A stretch of DNA of 52,003 bases from positions 1 to 52,003 of the forward strand of contig JAZSOH010000003.1 in the NCBI GenBank assembly GCA_045536815.1, given 5' to 3'. Under the pieces are notes generated by a model. That model was not told the origin of the DNA. It saw only the letters and a program-made list of their open reading frames with translations, and did no database searches. Source of the stretch: UMGS1279 sp045536815. GTDB taxonomy: Bacteria > Bacillota > Clostridia > Oscillospirales > Acutalibacteraceae. Both the position numbers and the translations under genes were made by a program. Positions 1 to 9,900 of the stretch are shown here, in pieces. Every line of letters starts with the position of its first letter. Within the stretch, counting starts at the first letter, position 1.

Positions 1-832
1 AGCCGAGACTAAACAACTCGTTCGGCGGGGATTTTCATTTAGTATTTAAACTACGATTAAATCCCGGAAACTTCGTATGCAATTCCCTTAAAGGACGGTA
101 GCACAACCGCTTGAGCAGTTTTATTTTACGACGGAACTCTCAAACGTCGTGGATTCCTGAATTTTCGTCAATAACTTATGGCTGAACCCAAGCCGCAGTT
201 ACGCACTTATTTTCGTTCACAGACACTGTTATAAGTGAAAACAGGTTCGCAGTCGAACAATCCTCGTTTCGTAACGGCTCTGCTATCCGCACATTTTAGT
301 TCACATCACCCTTGTGAAGGGCTTTGTATATCACGGCTTTTCCTACTTACCTTCTTCAGACCGCTGCGTGAAAGTGGGTTCTGATTTTTTGCGGAAATCA
401 TAAAACCGGGCAACGTAATAGGTCGATTAAAAATGTGTCGCCTATCTTCTATATATCACACTGTTCGTTGCCGTAACCGTGATAGCTCTTTAATTCCGTA
501 TTTCCTGATATGTTGGTCCTACGGATAATCAGCCTTAGAGCATCGACTGATGAGGTTAAAACCTAACCTAAAGGTTTTCTGCTAGTGATTCACAGTCTGC
601 CGCAGAACTCAGACTGCTGTAATCGGCACCAAGGCAACAATGCATTGGCGCAACTAACTTCCCATCACAATTTAGCAAATAAATTGCTCAGCCTTTCAAA
701 TCCTCCTTTTATGGTTCTTTTTTGCTCCGTCACTTACCGAAGACAAAACATAAAAGTAGGCAAAGAGCAACAATAATATACAATCATTTTTATTGCTCTT
801 TGTGTTCACTCCTTCTTAATTATGAATGAAGT
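1..832 (-). ncRNA. Candidate large structured non-coding RNA (left end outside window)
   Basis: No plausible gene lies in this stretch, but it is dense in perfect inverted repeats: 28-34/59-65, 128-133/145-150, 204-210/231-237 with an inner stem 219-222/226-229, 245-249/254-258, 309-313/317-321, 377-380+383-387 with 395-399+404-407, 593-599/610-616 and a 10-bp stem 761-770/793-802. A minus-strand promoter (TTGACG, 17 bp, TAAACT) ends at 839, so the transcript would run from about 832 leftwards past base 1. Size and ornateness recall the large RNA classes ROOL, GOLLD and OLE, but I cannot assign it to one. I looked for a group II intron domain V, RNase P and tmRNA landmarks and saw none. Strand choice rests on the promoter only. 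Confidence 0.45.
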
Positions 833-838
833 ATAGTC

Positions 839-867
839 AGTTTAGCATGTGATTTTTTCAGCGTCAA
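839..867 (-). promoter_or_regulatory. Promoter of the structured RNA
   Basis: On the minus strand TTGACG (862-867) is followed after 17 bp by TAAACT (839-844). This gives a housekeeping-type promoter directed into the hairpin-rich region. The -10 matches consensus at 4 of 6 bases. Confidence 0.45.
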
Positions 868-876
868 TAGATTTGC

Positions 877-907
877 CCGATGTGTTGTTTGACAAACGAT
901 ACACCGG
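877..907. promoter_or_regulatory. 31-bp imperfect palindrome, possible operator
   Basis: Arms 877-891 and 893-907 are inverted copies around base 892; the central GTTTG-A-CAAAC is perfect and the outer part has a few transitions. It lies just upstream of the -35 of the structured-RNA promoter and just after the stop of the small HTH gene. No T-run follows, so an operator is more likely than a terminator. Confidence 0.4.
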
Positions 908-912
908 AACTT

Positions 913-1146
913 TTACTTGTTAATATTTAAAAAATCCCATATTGAGCAGTTAAAATATGCTGCCATTGCAAACAAAGATATAGTGGACGGATCGATTCTT
1001 CGGCTGAGAATGTCGTGAATATATCCCGGCGATTTGCCAAGCTTAATACTTAATTCTCGATAGGACATATTACGCTCGTCCAAAAGTTTGTCCAACTTCT
1101 TTTGGAAAGCATACCAATAATTTTCATACTCCGTTCTGTCTAACAT
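913..1146 (-). CDS. Small HTH (Cro/C1-type) DNA-binding protein
   Basis: This 77-residue protein is mostly one helix-turn-helix domain: residues about 28-60 contain MSYRELSIKLGKSPGYIHDI, typical of XRE-type repressors, preceded by a basic/aromatic helix. A GAGG ribosome binding site lies 8 bases before the ATG. It is transcribed towards the candidate structured RNA and is preceded by a terminator-like hairpin in its own leader (1175-1199), so its expression may be attenuated. It is shorter than the second HTH protein encoded divergently at 1424 and has no visible ligand domain. Likely a local transcription regulator; target unknown. Confidence 0.7.
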   Translation of the reverse strand: MLDRTEYENYWYAFQKKLDKLLDERNMSYRELSIKLGKSPGYIHDILSRRIDPSTISLFAMAAYFNCSIWDFLNINK

Positions 1147-1165
1147 AGAAAAAACCTCTTTTACA

Positions 1166-1199
1166 CAAAAAATTAAGAGCCGCGACCACCGCGACTCTT
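1166..1199 (-). terminator. Terminator/attenuator in the leader of the small HTH gene
   Basis: Arms 1175-1184 and 1190-1199 pair (CGCG core, one C/A mismatch) with a 5-base loop. On the minus strand the hairpin is followed by AATTTTTTG, the form of an intrinsic terminator. It sits between the presumed minus-strand promoter near 1340 and the ribosome binding site of the 913-1146 gene, so it would act on the leader of that gene. Confidence 0.6.
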
Positions 1200-1333
1200 T
1201 GATGAAAATGTAAAAAGGTTTTATATGACTTTCAAGAAATCATTAATTTAAAGTATAAATTCTATTTATTACATACACCTATTAAATTTAATTTTGTTTA
1301 CAGACTAAAAATTTCATCTCAAACGCACAATAT

Positions 1334-1398
1334 ATTATTGTATATCCTTTTAGGATTTCTGCGTTATTTAGTTATATCCTAATAGGATATACAATAAT
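1334..1398. promoter_or_regulatory. Mirror-image divergent promoter/operator between two HTH genes
   Basis: Perfect 15-bp inverted arms (1334-1348 and 1384-1398) flank the region. Each arm belongs to a smaller palindrome: ATCCT-ttt-AGGAT at 1344-1356 and TATATCCT-aat-AGGATATA at 1373-1391. Each outer arm carries TACAAT in the outward direction, a good -10 for divergent transcription. Binding of an HTH dimer at both palindromes would cover both promoters, which suggests autorepression by the 1424 protein. Confidence 0.6.
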
Positions 1399-1423
1399 TT
1401 CAAAGTGTTTTTGAGGTGATAAA

Positions 1424-1765
1424 ATGAATATTGATTATGTATCTATAGGCAAAACAATCAGAAGTTTTCGTCTTAAAAAATCTTGGAATCAGGCGACTCT
1501 AGCGGAAAAATCCGGAGTTGAACCATCAAATATCTCTCATATAGAACGTGCTGCCACAAAGGTCAGCTTACCTACTCTTATAAATATAGCTAACGCTTTA
1601 GAAGTGTCTCTTGATCAAATCGTTTATGATAGTTTAATCAAAAATGAACATATTTCAATTAATATAATAAACGAGTTACTTTCCGATTGCACTTCAATCG
1701 AAATTAGTGCTATAATTGAAATTATAAAAACAACAAAAACAATAATAAGAAAAAACATAAAGTAA
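1424..1765 (+). CDS. XRE-family HTH transcriptional regulator
   Basis: This is a 113-residue protein with an N-terminal HTH_3 domain (about residues 8-62; NQATLAEKSGVEPSNISHIE is the helix-turn-helix) and a short basic C-terminal helical part of about 45 residues that could mediate dimerisation. GAGGTGAT sits just before the ATG. It lies directly downstream of two ATCCT-nnn-AGGAT palindromes, the usual layout of an autoregulated repressor. It resembles immunity-type repressors of mobile elements in size and layout, but no integrase or phage gene is visible nearby. Its control of the divergent small HTH gene is inferred from the shared operator. Confidence 0.8.
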   Translation: MNIDYVSIGKTIRSFRLKKSWNQATLAEKSGVEPSNISHIERAATKVSLPTLINIANALEVSLDQIVYDSLIKNEHISINIINELLSDCTSIEISAIIEIIKTTKTIIRKNIK

Positions 1766-1778
1766 ACAAGTAATTGAT

Positions 1779-1806
1779 AAAACTATTCGGTGCTTAGTTT
1801 TCTTTA
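1779..1806 (+). terminator. Weak hairpin after the HTH regulator
   Basis: AAAACTA (1779-1785) pairs with TAGTTTT (1795-1801), followed by a T-rich stretch. The stem is short and AT-rich, so it is only a possible terminator. Confidence 0.35.
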
Positions 1807-1875
1807 TTTAAACAATTATATATTATTATTTTTCAACAAAGTAAAAAAATTGGGATATTTTGTTTATTAAATTTT

Positions 1876-1906
1876 GTACCCTATTCCTTTGTATCAATTG
1901 TTGTAT
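1876..1906 (+). promoter_or_regulatory. ECF-like promoter 1 (sigma factor gene)
   Basis: GTACCC (1876-1881) and TGTTGTAT (1899-1906) are separated by exactly 17 bp. The same pair and spacing occur before the small secreted gene, the RHS gene and the 1981-residue gene. TATTC follows the first box here as TATT does at two of the others. It implies autoregulation of the sigma factor. Confidence 0.65.
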
Positions 1907-1937
1907 ATACAGAGGCAGGGTTAGAGGGGACTTTCAA

Positions 1938-2504
1938 ATGCTGGCTCTATATTTAGCTTATCTTGATGATGATAAAGACAAAGAATTGTTTGAGGAGATT
2001 TTTAATTCATATAAAAATCAGATGGTAACATTAGCATTGTCTATGTTAAATAATAAAAGTGATGCAGAAGATGCTGTGGGTGATGTGTTTTTGAAGATAG
2101 CACAAAAGTACTTTGATGTGGTGCGCGGAATAAAGGATGAAACCGACTTGCGCAACTATTTACTTAAAGCTACTAAAAACACTGTGATTAATAAAATAAA
2201 ACAAAAGAAGAAGGATAATGTATCACTAGATACTGTTATTGAGTACAATATGGATAACATTGAAGAATTGTCTGACGATAGTTTCATCGAGTTCCTCTGC
2301 AATAAAATAGATTATGAGCAGATCGTAGAAGCTATAAATTCTTTAGAAGAAAAGTATCGTTATGTGTTATATTATCACTTTGTTATGGAATTGTCAGTAC
2401 CACAAACAGCTAAATCACTTAATCAAACTTTAACAACAACTAAAAAACAGTTAGTTAGAGGAAAAAAGATGCTTTTAAATTTACTTGATATAAAAAGGAG
2501 TTGA
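1938..2504 (+). CDS. RNA polymerase sigma-70 family factor (ECF-like)
   Basis: This 188-residue protein has sigma region 2 (about residues 15-85: FEEIFNSYKNQMVTLALSML then a DAEDAVGDVFLKI stretch) and region 4 (about 128-182: INSLEEKYRYVLYYHF followed by an HTH) and lacks regions 1 and 3. I start at the ATG at 1938, preceded by AGAGGGG, because an earlier in-frame start would lie upstream of the promoter. Its stop overlaps the start region of the downstream anti-sigma-like gene. The shared promoter pattern in front of it and three other transcription units makes it the probable driver of that local regulon. The input signal is unknown. Confidence 0.85.
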   Translation: MLALYLAYLDDDKDKELFEEIFNSYKNQMVTLALSMLNNKSDAEDAVGDVFLKIAQKYFDVVRGIKDETDLRNYLLKATKNTVINKIKQKKKDNVSLDTVIEYNMDNIEELSDDSFIEFLCNKIDYEQIVEAINSLEEKYRYVLYYHFVMELSVPQTAKSLNQTLTTTKKQLVRGKKMLLNLLDIKRS

Positions 2505-2509
2505 GAATA

Positions 2510-3178
2510 TTGGCAATAACTAAAGCTGAATTTAAGCAGGCTTTTAGAGAAGTTGTGTCTTTAGAATTTTCTCATATCCCCACTGATGAAAACAACATCC
2601 AATATACTTTTTCAGAAAAATTTAATAAAAGAATGGAAAAGCTTATTAAAGCACAGAAAAAAGTTTATTGGAATTTAGTAAGCACTACTTCGAAACGTGT
2701 TGCTATCATTTTCGTGGCAATATTTACGATGTTTACAGCAGCCTTCAGTGTGAAAGCAATTCGTGAACCAATTATAGAATTTATTAAACAAGTATATGAA
2801 TCATTTACACATTACTCTTTTGATGGTGATACTGTAGAAACAATTACCAAAGAGTATACAATAACAAAAATGCTTGATGGATACGAACAAATTGACAAGA
2901 TTACAGATGATGACTATATATCAACAACCTATAAAAACGAACTGGGAGACACAATTGCATTTTCCCAGCAAATTACAAAAGGGAATTCAGGACTTTTTGT
3001 AGATAATGAAAATGGGGATTTGTATACAGAATTTGTTAACGGTATCGAAATTGAGTTTAAAGAATGGTATGATACTAAAAGTGCATTTTGGATAAGCGAT
3101 GGATACCTTTTCTCAATTAATTGTGTTGGAGATGTTAGTTTCGAACAAATAAAACAAATAATTTCATTCATTAAGTAA
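2510..3178 (+). CDS. Membrane-anchored anti-sigma-like protein (DUF4367-type)
   Basis: About 222 residues. A soluble N-terminal part of about 60 residues is followed by one membrane segment (RVAIIFVAIFTMFTAAFSV) and an outside domain of about 130 residues resembling DUF4367/DUF4179 domains found beside clostridial ECF-like sigma factors. I prefer the TTG at 2510 because GGAG at 2497-2500 is 9 bases before it; a TTG at 2501 would touch the RBS. It is translationally coupled to the sigma gene. The inferred role is to hold the sigma factor at the membrane and release it on an external signal. No ZAS-type zinc motif is visible. Confidence 0.7.
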   Translation: MAITKAEFKQAFREVVSLEFSHIPTDENNIQYTFSEKFNKRMEKLIKAQKKVYWNLVSTTSKRVAIIFVAIFTMFTAAFSVKAIREPIIEFIKQVYESFTHYSFDGDTVETITKEYTITKMLDGYEQIDKITDDDYISTTYKNELGDTIAFSQQITKGNSGLFVDNENGDLYTEFVNGIEIEFKEWYDTKSAFWISDGYLFSINCVGDVSFEQIKQIISFIK

Positions 3179-3225
3179 GCAAAAGGTTGTCTCACTAATA
3201 AAAAGTGAGACAACCTTTTGCTTTT
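3179..3225. terminator. Bidirectional terminator
   Basis: Perfect 18-bp stem 3179-3196/3204-3221 with a 7-base loop and TTTT after it. It separates the convergent anti-sigma gene (+) and small secreted protein gene (-); on the minus strand it begins around the stop codon. Confidence 0.9.
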
Positions 3226-3673
3226 AATAAGAATCTTGCACCCGACACTCAATTTCATCAGCCGATCCGCCCGTGCCATATATTTTATATGTAACAGTTA
3301 CTCGATATGTGCCTGTTGACGATAATTGATAAGAACGTGAGCCATCATAAGAATAATCATATTTTGTATCCACCCATTCATTATCAGTAGTGCCGATATC
3401 TACTCGTGTCCAAAACAAACCTAAAGTTCTCTTTTCTATATATGTTGTTATCACGGCTTTGGTTGTTATTGATGGTGAACCATTATAAATATAACGTATA
3501 GTCATTTTACCGCTATTGTTTATGCTCACAATCGCATTTGCGTTACTAACATTATTATACAATGGCATTATCTCGCTACCCTCTGCTACAGCAGCGGAAA
3601 CTGGCGACAACGGAACAACAGATAAACACAAAATTAACATGGCAACAAAAATCCTTTTAATAATTTTTTTCAT
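3224..3673 (-). CDS. Small secreted protein of unknown function
   Basis: About 149 residues. A signal peptide at the N-terminus (MKKIIKRIFVAMLILCLSVV followed by a proline-rich stretch and cleavage near VSA-AVAEG) leads to a beta-rich domain of about 115 residues with several Tyr/Thr-rich strands and a single Cys near the C-terminus. I start at the ATG at 3673, placed after AAAGGAGATG; a TTG 10 codons upstream is less likely. It has its own minus-strand copy of the GTnnCC-N17-TGTTGTAT promoter, linking it to the sigma factor regulon. It may be related to small secreted clostridial domains such as DUF6147, but I am not sure. Function unknown. Confidence 0.7.
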   Translation of the reverse strand: MKKIIKRIFVAMLILCLSVVPLSPVSAAVAEGSEIMPLYNNVSNANAIVSINNSGKMTIRYIYNGSPSITTKAVITTYIEKRTLGLFWTRVDIGTTDNEWVDTKYDYSYDGSRSYQLSSTGTYRVTVTYKIYGTGGSADEIECRVQDSY

Positions 3674-3724
3674 TTTTTCATCTCCTTTCTTTAGATTTGA
3701 CAAGATTTAAAAATCTGCCTAATA

Positions 3725-3755
3725 ATACAACAACCAAAATAACTAAATAGGAGAC
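3725..3755 (-). promoter_or_regulatory. ECF-like promoter 2 (small secreted protein)
   Basis: On the minus strand GTCTCC (3750-3755), 17 bp, TGTTGTAT (3725-3732). Both boxes and the spacing match the three plus-strand copies, and the first box is preceded by TTT and followed by TATT. Confidence 0.65.
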
Positions 3756-3800
3756 AAATTATTAAAAAATTTTTAAAAATAATAAAATTTGGAATATTTT

Positions 3801-3831
3801 GTCACCTTTTGTCGCTGTTGCAATGTTGTAT
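3801..3831 (+). promoter_or_regulatory. ECF-like promoter 3 (RHS gene)
   Basis: GTCACC (3801-3806), 17 bp, TGTTGTAT (3824-3831). It leaves a leader of about 80 bases that contains a small hairpin (GGGGAA with TTCCCC) before the AAGGAG ribosome binding site. Confidence 0.65.
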
Positions 3832-3920
3832 TTTAGGGTTAATGTTTGCAGAGTTGTAAAGGAGGGGAATCAGTAAACCGCATATATTCTTCCCCTAAAA
3901 TAACAAAAAGGAGAACAAAT

Positions 3921-6900
3921 ATGAAAGCAAAACAAAAATTCAACAAAGTTTTGTCGCTTATTTTGTGTTTAGCCATTTTACTTTCGGTTTTCTCAACATT
4001 AGGTATTGTTGCAAATGCACAAGAGGTAACGCCTAATTTTACTTATCAATATTTAAGTAATGGTACTTGGAAAACTTTTAATGGCAGAATTGATGGTACA
4101 ACCAATATTGACGGTCTGAAAATTCAAAACAGTGGGACAAGTGCGTATTACATACAGTATCGCACACAAAATGCTGGTGTTTCAGGATTTTACAGTTTTG
4201 TTAAAAGTACCGTTAATGATTATGCCGGTTCTAACGGCAAGGCTATGCAAAAATTACAATTGCAAGCATATAACAGTTCTGGGACCAAACTTGTTAATGA
4301 AGTTGTCTTAATGTGGCGTGTTAAAACTGCAAATAGCGGATGGCTTGCTTGGGTAAGTAATGCTGATCCTGAATATATGCGCACTGTACAAAGTGACTAT
4401 AACTTGGGCGGTACACTTGACACCTCAAGCTATTACGCAGGTAAAGGTACTGAAAATATCACTGGTATAGAAATTAGAGTATTTACAGATATTACCGCAT
4501 CTGATTCTACAACAGTTAATTTTGACGGTGTAGAAATTACTCCTTCTTTAAGTTATATGGTAAATGACAACTGGACATCATTTAGTAAAAAGGTAACAGT
4601 ACCCGGAGGATTTGATGGAATTAAAATTCAAACTTCTTCAAGCAAGGAATATTATTTATCATATAAAACATTGAATGAAGGCAAAACATATTATTATCCT
4701 GCAGTAAGTAGTACAGGTTCGGATTATGCGGGTTTGCCGAATCAAAAGATACAACGACTTAACATTAGAGCGTTAAAAAACAGCGGCACAAGTCTAACTT
4801 CAGGTATTGTTGTAATGTACCGTGCATATGTTGACGGGAAGTGGCTTCCTTGGGTAAGTAATGCTAATCCCGAATATATGAAGAGCGTGTATAATAAATT
4901 TGGTTTAGACGGAACGCTTGATACTTCTGGTGGGTACGCTGGAAAATCAGGTGTGAATATTGAAGGTATAGAAATCCGAGTATTTGAGGGTACTATACCA
5001 TCATCAACAATAGAGAATTTACCTGGCAGAGAAGTTTATCCAACAATGAGCTATATGGTTAATTCAAGTAGCAACTGGACTTCGTTTTCATCTAAAGTAG
5101 AAGCTGCTATGGATGGAATAAAAATACAAACAGATTCATCAAAAGATTACTATATTAACTATAGAACTTTAAATGCTCCAAATACTTCGTATTATTCTTA
5201 TGTTTCAAGTACAGTTAATGATTATGCGGGATTGGCCGGAAAGAAAATATCAAGATTAAGTATTGAAGTTCGTAGAAAGAGCGACAACGCTAAAATTGAT
5301 TCTGGTGTTGTTGTAATTTATCGAGTAAAGGTAAGTGGTAATTGGCTTCCTTGGGTAAGTAATGCGGCTCCTGACTGGATGCGTAGTGTTCAGGTTAAAT
5401 ATGGAATTACAGGAGTTTTGGATACAAATTCGGGATATGCCGGAAAATCTGATGGAAGTGCCATTGAAGGTGTTGAAATTAGGGTATTTGAAGAAAATGG
5501 ATTAACCACCAAAGCAACCAACACTGGTAGCAAAAAAGTAATCAATGTACCATTTATAAACCAGACAACAAAATATAAAACCGCTTGTGAAAGTATAAGC
5601 GCAGTTATGGTACTTCAATATTATAATCAAAATATAAGTCCTGAAACATTTATTGATAATTATCTTGATAAGGGTTCTTATGAAAGTTTTGATCCTAATG
5701 TATGTTTTGGCGGAAATCCTTATACTACGGCTGGTATGGGATGCTATGCTCCTGTTATAACAGAGGCAGCGAACCAATATCTGAATAAAATTGGTGTTAA
5801 GTTAGCTGCTACAACAGTAACAGGCAAAACATTAGAATATCTGTGTTCGCAATATATAGACAAGAATATACCTGTTATCCTTTGGGCAACAACAGATATG
5901 AAAGCTCCATACAACGGTAGAAAAATACCATACGGTAATAGTTATATTCAATGGATTGCACCTGAACATTGTCTGGTTTTAGTGGGTTATGATGATAACA
6001 ATTACATATTTAATGATCCCCAAAGGCAGGCAAAAATCTACTATGGTAAAGACGATGTAACAAGAGCATATCTTGGTTTGGGAGCACAAGCGGTTGTTAT
6101 AGCTCCTACTGATGGCTCAAATCCAAGTAGCTTTATTTCATCAGCTCCTTCCACAAATCCGAGTGCATCCGCAACAGAGAAGAAGCCTGACAATGTTGTT
6201 GATAAGAGTCACGCCGCTGACCCTGTTGACCTCTATACCGGAAGTCATGTAATAACAAACGATATAATGACCTTATTTGGTGGTCAAAATCTTTCCGTAA
6301 CCGCTAAATATGATTCATCAAAACTTGTTAAAGGTTCACTTGGTGTAGGCTGGTATCATAATTATGAAAAATATTTATCTTTTTCTGATATTGAGGTATT
6401 GGTACACGAAAGCCCATCAACCTATTGTAGATATGCAGATATTGATGGTGACGGTGTTTATACTTGCACAACACTTGGTAAAAACGGTTATGAACTAACA
6501 ATTACACCTGATACAGTTTACGGATATGTGATTGATTGTAACGGTGAAAGAACCGAATACTATGACGATAATGGTTATTTATCTAAAATTGTTGATAGAA
6601 ACGGTTTTGTAACTCTTATTAATCATACAGATACGCTTACCACTATTACAGATTGTGTGACAAATAAGCACATTTATATAGAAAATGGTGCAGATGGTAA
6701 GGTAACACGAGTTTACGATGACGCTCAACGTGAGGTTGTTTTCACTTATATTAACGATTATCTTGTAAATATTTGCGATGTGAACGGAAATAACCTTACA
6801 TATTCGTATAACGATGCAGGCCTTGTGGCAACCGGAACAGACACAGATGATGTTTGTTATTTTGAAAATACCTATGACGAGCTTGGCAGGGTTATAAGTC

Positions 6901-9900
6901 AGGTTGACGGTGTTGACAGTGCTCCAACATTGTTTGCTTATGGTGAAAATAATGTTAGAACAGTTACAGACCGTAATGGTTGTCAGAGTACACGTGTGTT
7001 TAATGATAACGGGCTTTTGATAAGCTATACGGATGAGGTTGGAAATACAAGCACATACGAATATGATGCAAACTGTAATTTAATTCGTGAAACCGATGCT
7101 TTAGGAAACTCCGTTACTGCTATATATAATAGCTTCAACAAACCTACGCAAATCACGGATAAAAATAATAATACTACTTATTATACATATGATGATAACG
7201 GTAATATTACCAAAATTACCTATCCTCAAAACGGAGAATCTGTGGTAGAAGAAACCTATGCTTACAATAATCGTAATCAGGTAACTCAACATACAGATTT
7301 AAGAGGAACTGTTACGGTATATACTTATAACGATAACGGATTATTGGTATCTAAAAAGGTTGGCGATAGAAATGCTATTCAGTATTCTTATACTAACGGT
7401 TTCCTCACTTCTGAAATAGATGCTCGTGGCAACACAACACAATATGCTTATAATACATTTGGATTGCCGTCAGTAATAACAGATTCCGCAAATAATCAAA
7501 CTACTTATGAATATGATTTGTGCGGAAATCTCCTTGTTACTACCGATGCTAACGGCAAGAGTGTAATCAACACTTATGATGCCAATTATAAGCAAACTTC
7601 ATCAACTGATGCAAACGGCAACAAAACTTGGTATTCGTATAATGGTAATATGAAACCAAATATTGTTACATTGCCTGATGGAAATATTATTCAATACGAA
7701 TATGATGGTGAAGATCGCGCTATTAAAGTAACCGACCAAAACGGTAATGTTACAACTACCGAATATGACGATGCTGGTAAGGTTATTTCCGTACAGGATG
7801 TTGATAAAAACTCAGTTTATTATGAGTATGATTCTGTGGGTAATGTTTTGAAAGAAATCGGTAAAGCAGGAGCAGAAACAACAAAAATCTACGATGCTGC
7901 GGGAAATGTCTTAACCGTTACTGATGATAATGGAAATACCACAACATATCAGTACGATAATATGAACCGTGTTATTAAGGTTACAGATGCACTTTCTGGT
8001 GTGACAACATATACCTACAATAATGCCGGTGACTTGTTATCATCTACCAATGCACTCGGTTACACAGTTTCTTATACCTATGACGCATACGGAAATAAGC
8101 TAACCGAAACAGATGCACGTGGCAACACAACAACCTATACCTACGATGCGAACGGTAATTTGCTTACGGTTAAGGATGCTCTAAATAATGTTACAACCTA
8201 TACTTATGATAGCCGCAATCTTCTTGTGAGCGTAACTAATGCTAAAAATCAGACCATTACTTATGGTTATGATGCTCTTGGCAGACAAATTTCTGTAACT
8301 GATGCAAAAAACAATACTGTATATACGGCATATGACGGTGCCGGTAATGTTATATCTGTAACAGATGCTAAAGGCAACGTTATATCCACAACAACATATA
8401 ACGAGCTTAATCTGGTTGAAACAGTTACAGATGCGGCTGGTAATACTACCACCTACCAATATAACAATATTGGCAAACCGGAGATTGTAACAGATTCGCT
8501 TGGCAATAGACAGCAATACTGGTATGATAATAGCGGTAATAACATCAAGGTTATGGATGCTCAAGATAATGTAAGTACCGCAACCTATGATGCTCTTGGT
8601 AATGTAACTTCTCTTACCGGACCGCTTAACGGTTCTACACAGTATACATATGATACTTTAGGTAGATTGATTTCTGAAACAACATCCTCTGGCGGTACTG
8701 TTAATTATGGCTATAATGCGTTAAATCTTAAAACACAGCTTACCAATGCAAAAGGTCAGGTTCGTACATATACCTATGATGCAATAGGCAGAATAACAGG
8801 CTATACAAGTGTTGAGGGTTCGGCATCTTATACCTATGACAATAATGGTAATGTTCTTACTGCAACAGACCAAAACGGAACTGTTACAAGAGAATACGAT
8901 GCTCTTAACCGTGTAACAAGATACACTGATACTTTAGGCAATGTTATTAGATATGAATATGATACCGTAGGAAATCTCACGAAGATTATTTACCCTGATA
9001 ACACAGCAGTTACCTACGCATATGACGCCAATAACAATCTTGTATCTGTTACAGACTGGGCGAACCGTGTAACAACCTATTCTTATGATGAGAATAATAA
9101 TGTTATCGGTGTAACAAAGCCTGACGGTAGCATAACAACCACCGTTTATGATAACGCACAGAGAGTTGTTTCTACCGTAGAAAGAAATTCCGCTAACATC
9201 GTTATTGTAGGATATGAATATACTTATGATACTTTGGGAAGAATTTTATCTGAAACACATCTTGCAGAAAACATAAAATACGAGTATAATTATGATAAGT
9301 TATCTCGTGTAACAAAGCGTACTGTTACCAATCTTTCGGATAATACAACATCCGAAGAAACCTATTCCTATGATGCGGCAGGAAATATTACCTCTTGCAC
9401 AGTAAGTGATGGAACAAATACCTTTGTTTATGACCAAAACAACCGTTTAACCTCGTATAACGGTCAAGCTGTTACCTATGATATGGATGGTAATATGCTT
9501 TCCGCAACGCTAAACGGCGCACAAATGTCATTTGTATATGATTCGGCTAACCGTTTGATTTCTGCTGGTGGAAACACCTACACATACAATGTTGAGGATG
9601 TTCGTGTTCGCAATCTGTGTGGTGAAAGCGAAACAACCTATGCATATAATACAAACGGTAGATTAAGTCAGTTGTTGGTTAAAACAACAGATGGCATTGT
9701 TACAAAATATGTTTATGGTCTTGGTCTTATAGGTGAGGAAACAAGCGGCAGCTTTAAAACCTATCACTTTGATTACAGAGGCAGTACAACTGCTATTACC
9801 GATATTAACGGTAATGTAACAGATACTTTCACATATGACACCTATGGTAATCTCATTTCAAGAACTGGAACATCTGTTGTAATATTCCTTTATAACGGTC

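Noticed and set aside
300..330. Group II intron domain V
   Set aside because: A GAGCCGTTACGAAACGAGG-like string on the minus strand looks vaguely similar, but the 34-base domain V hairpin and an AGC/GNNN-type pairing are missing and there is no reverse transcriptase.
585..776. 63-residue plus-strand ORF in the structured region
   Set aside because: No good ribosome binding site, Cys/His/Asn-rich composition without pattern, and it runs through two perfect hairpins; better explained as a chance frame in a non-coding RNA.
1860..1937. Longer N-terminus for the sigma factor
   Set aside because: It would begin upstream of the predicted -35/-10 boxes; the ATG at 1938 has AGAGGGG and gives a normal sigma region 2 start.
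2929..3279. Minus-strand ORF overlapping the anti-sigma gene and the terminator
   Set aside because: It runs through the 18-bp terminator hairpin and has no family features; shadow of the plus-strand gene.
3846..3920. Extended start of the RHS gene at TTG 3846
   Set aside because: The ATG at 3921 has AAGGAG at correct distance and begins a proper signal peptide.
8181..8564. Antisense ORFs within the YD repeats
   Set aside because: Low complexity Ile/Cys/Ser-rich products that mirror the repeats on the other strand; no ribosome binding sites.
6900..9500. DNA-level tandem repeats in the RHS gene
   Set aside because: They follow from the YD protein repeats and are not a CRISPR array or satellite.
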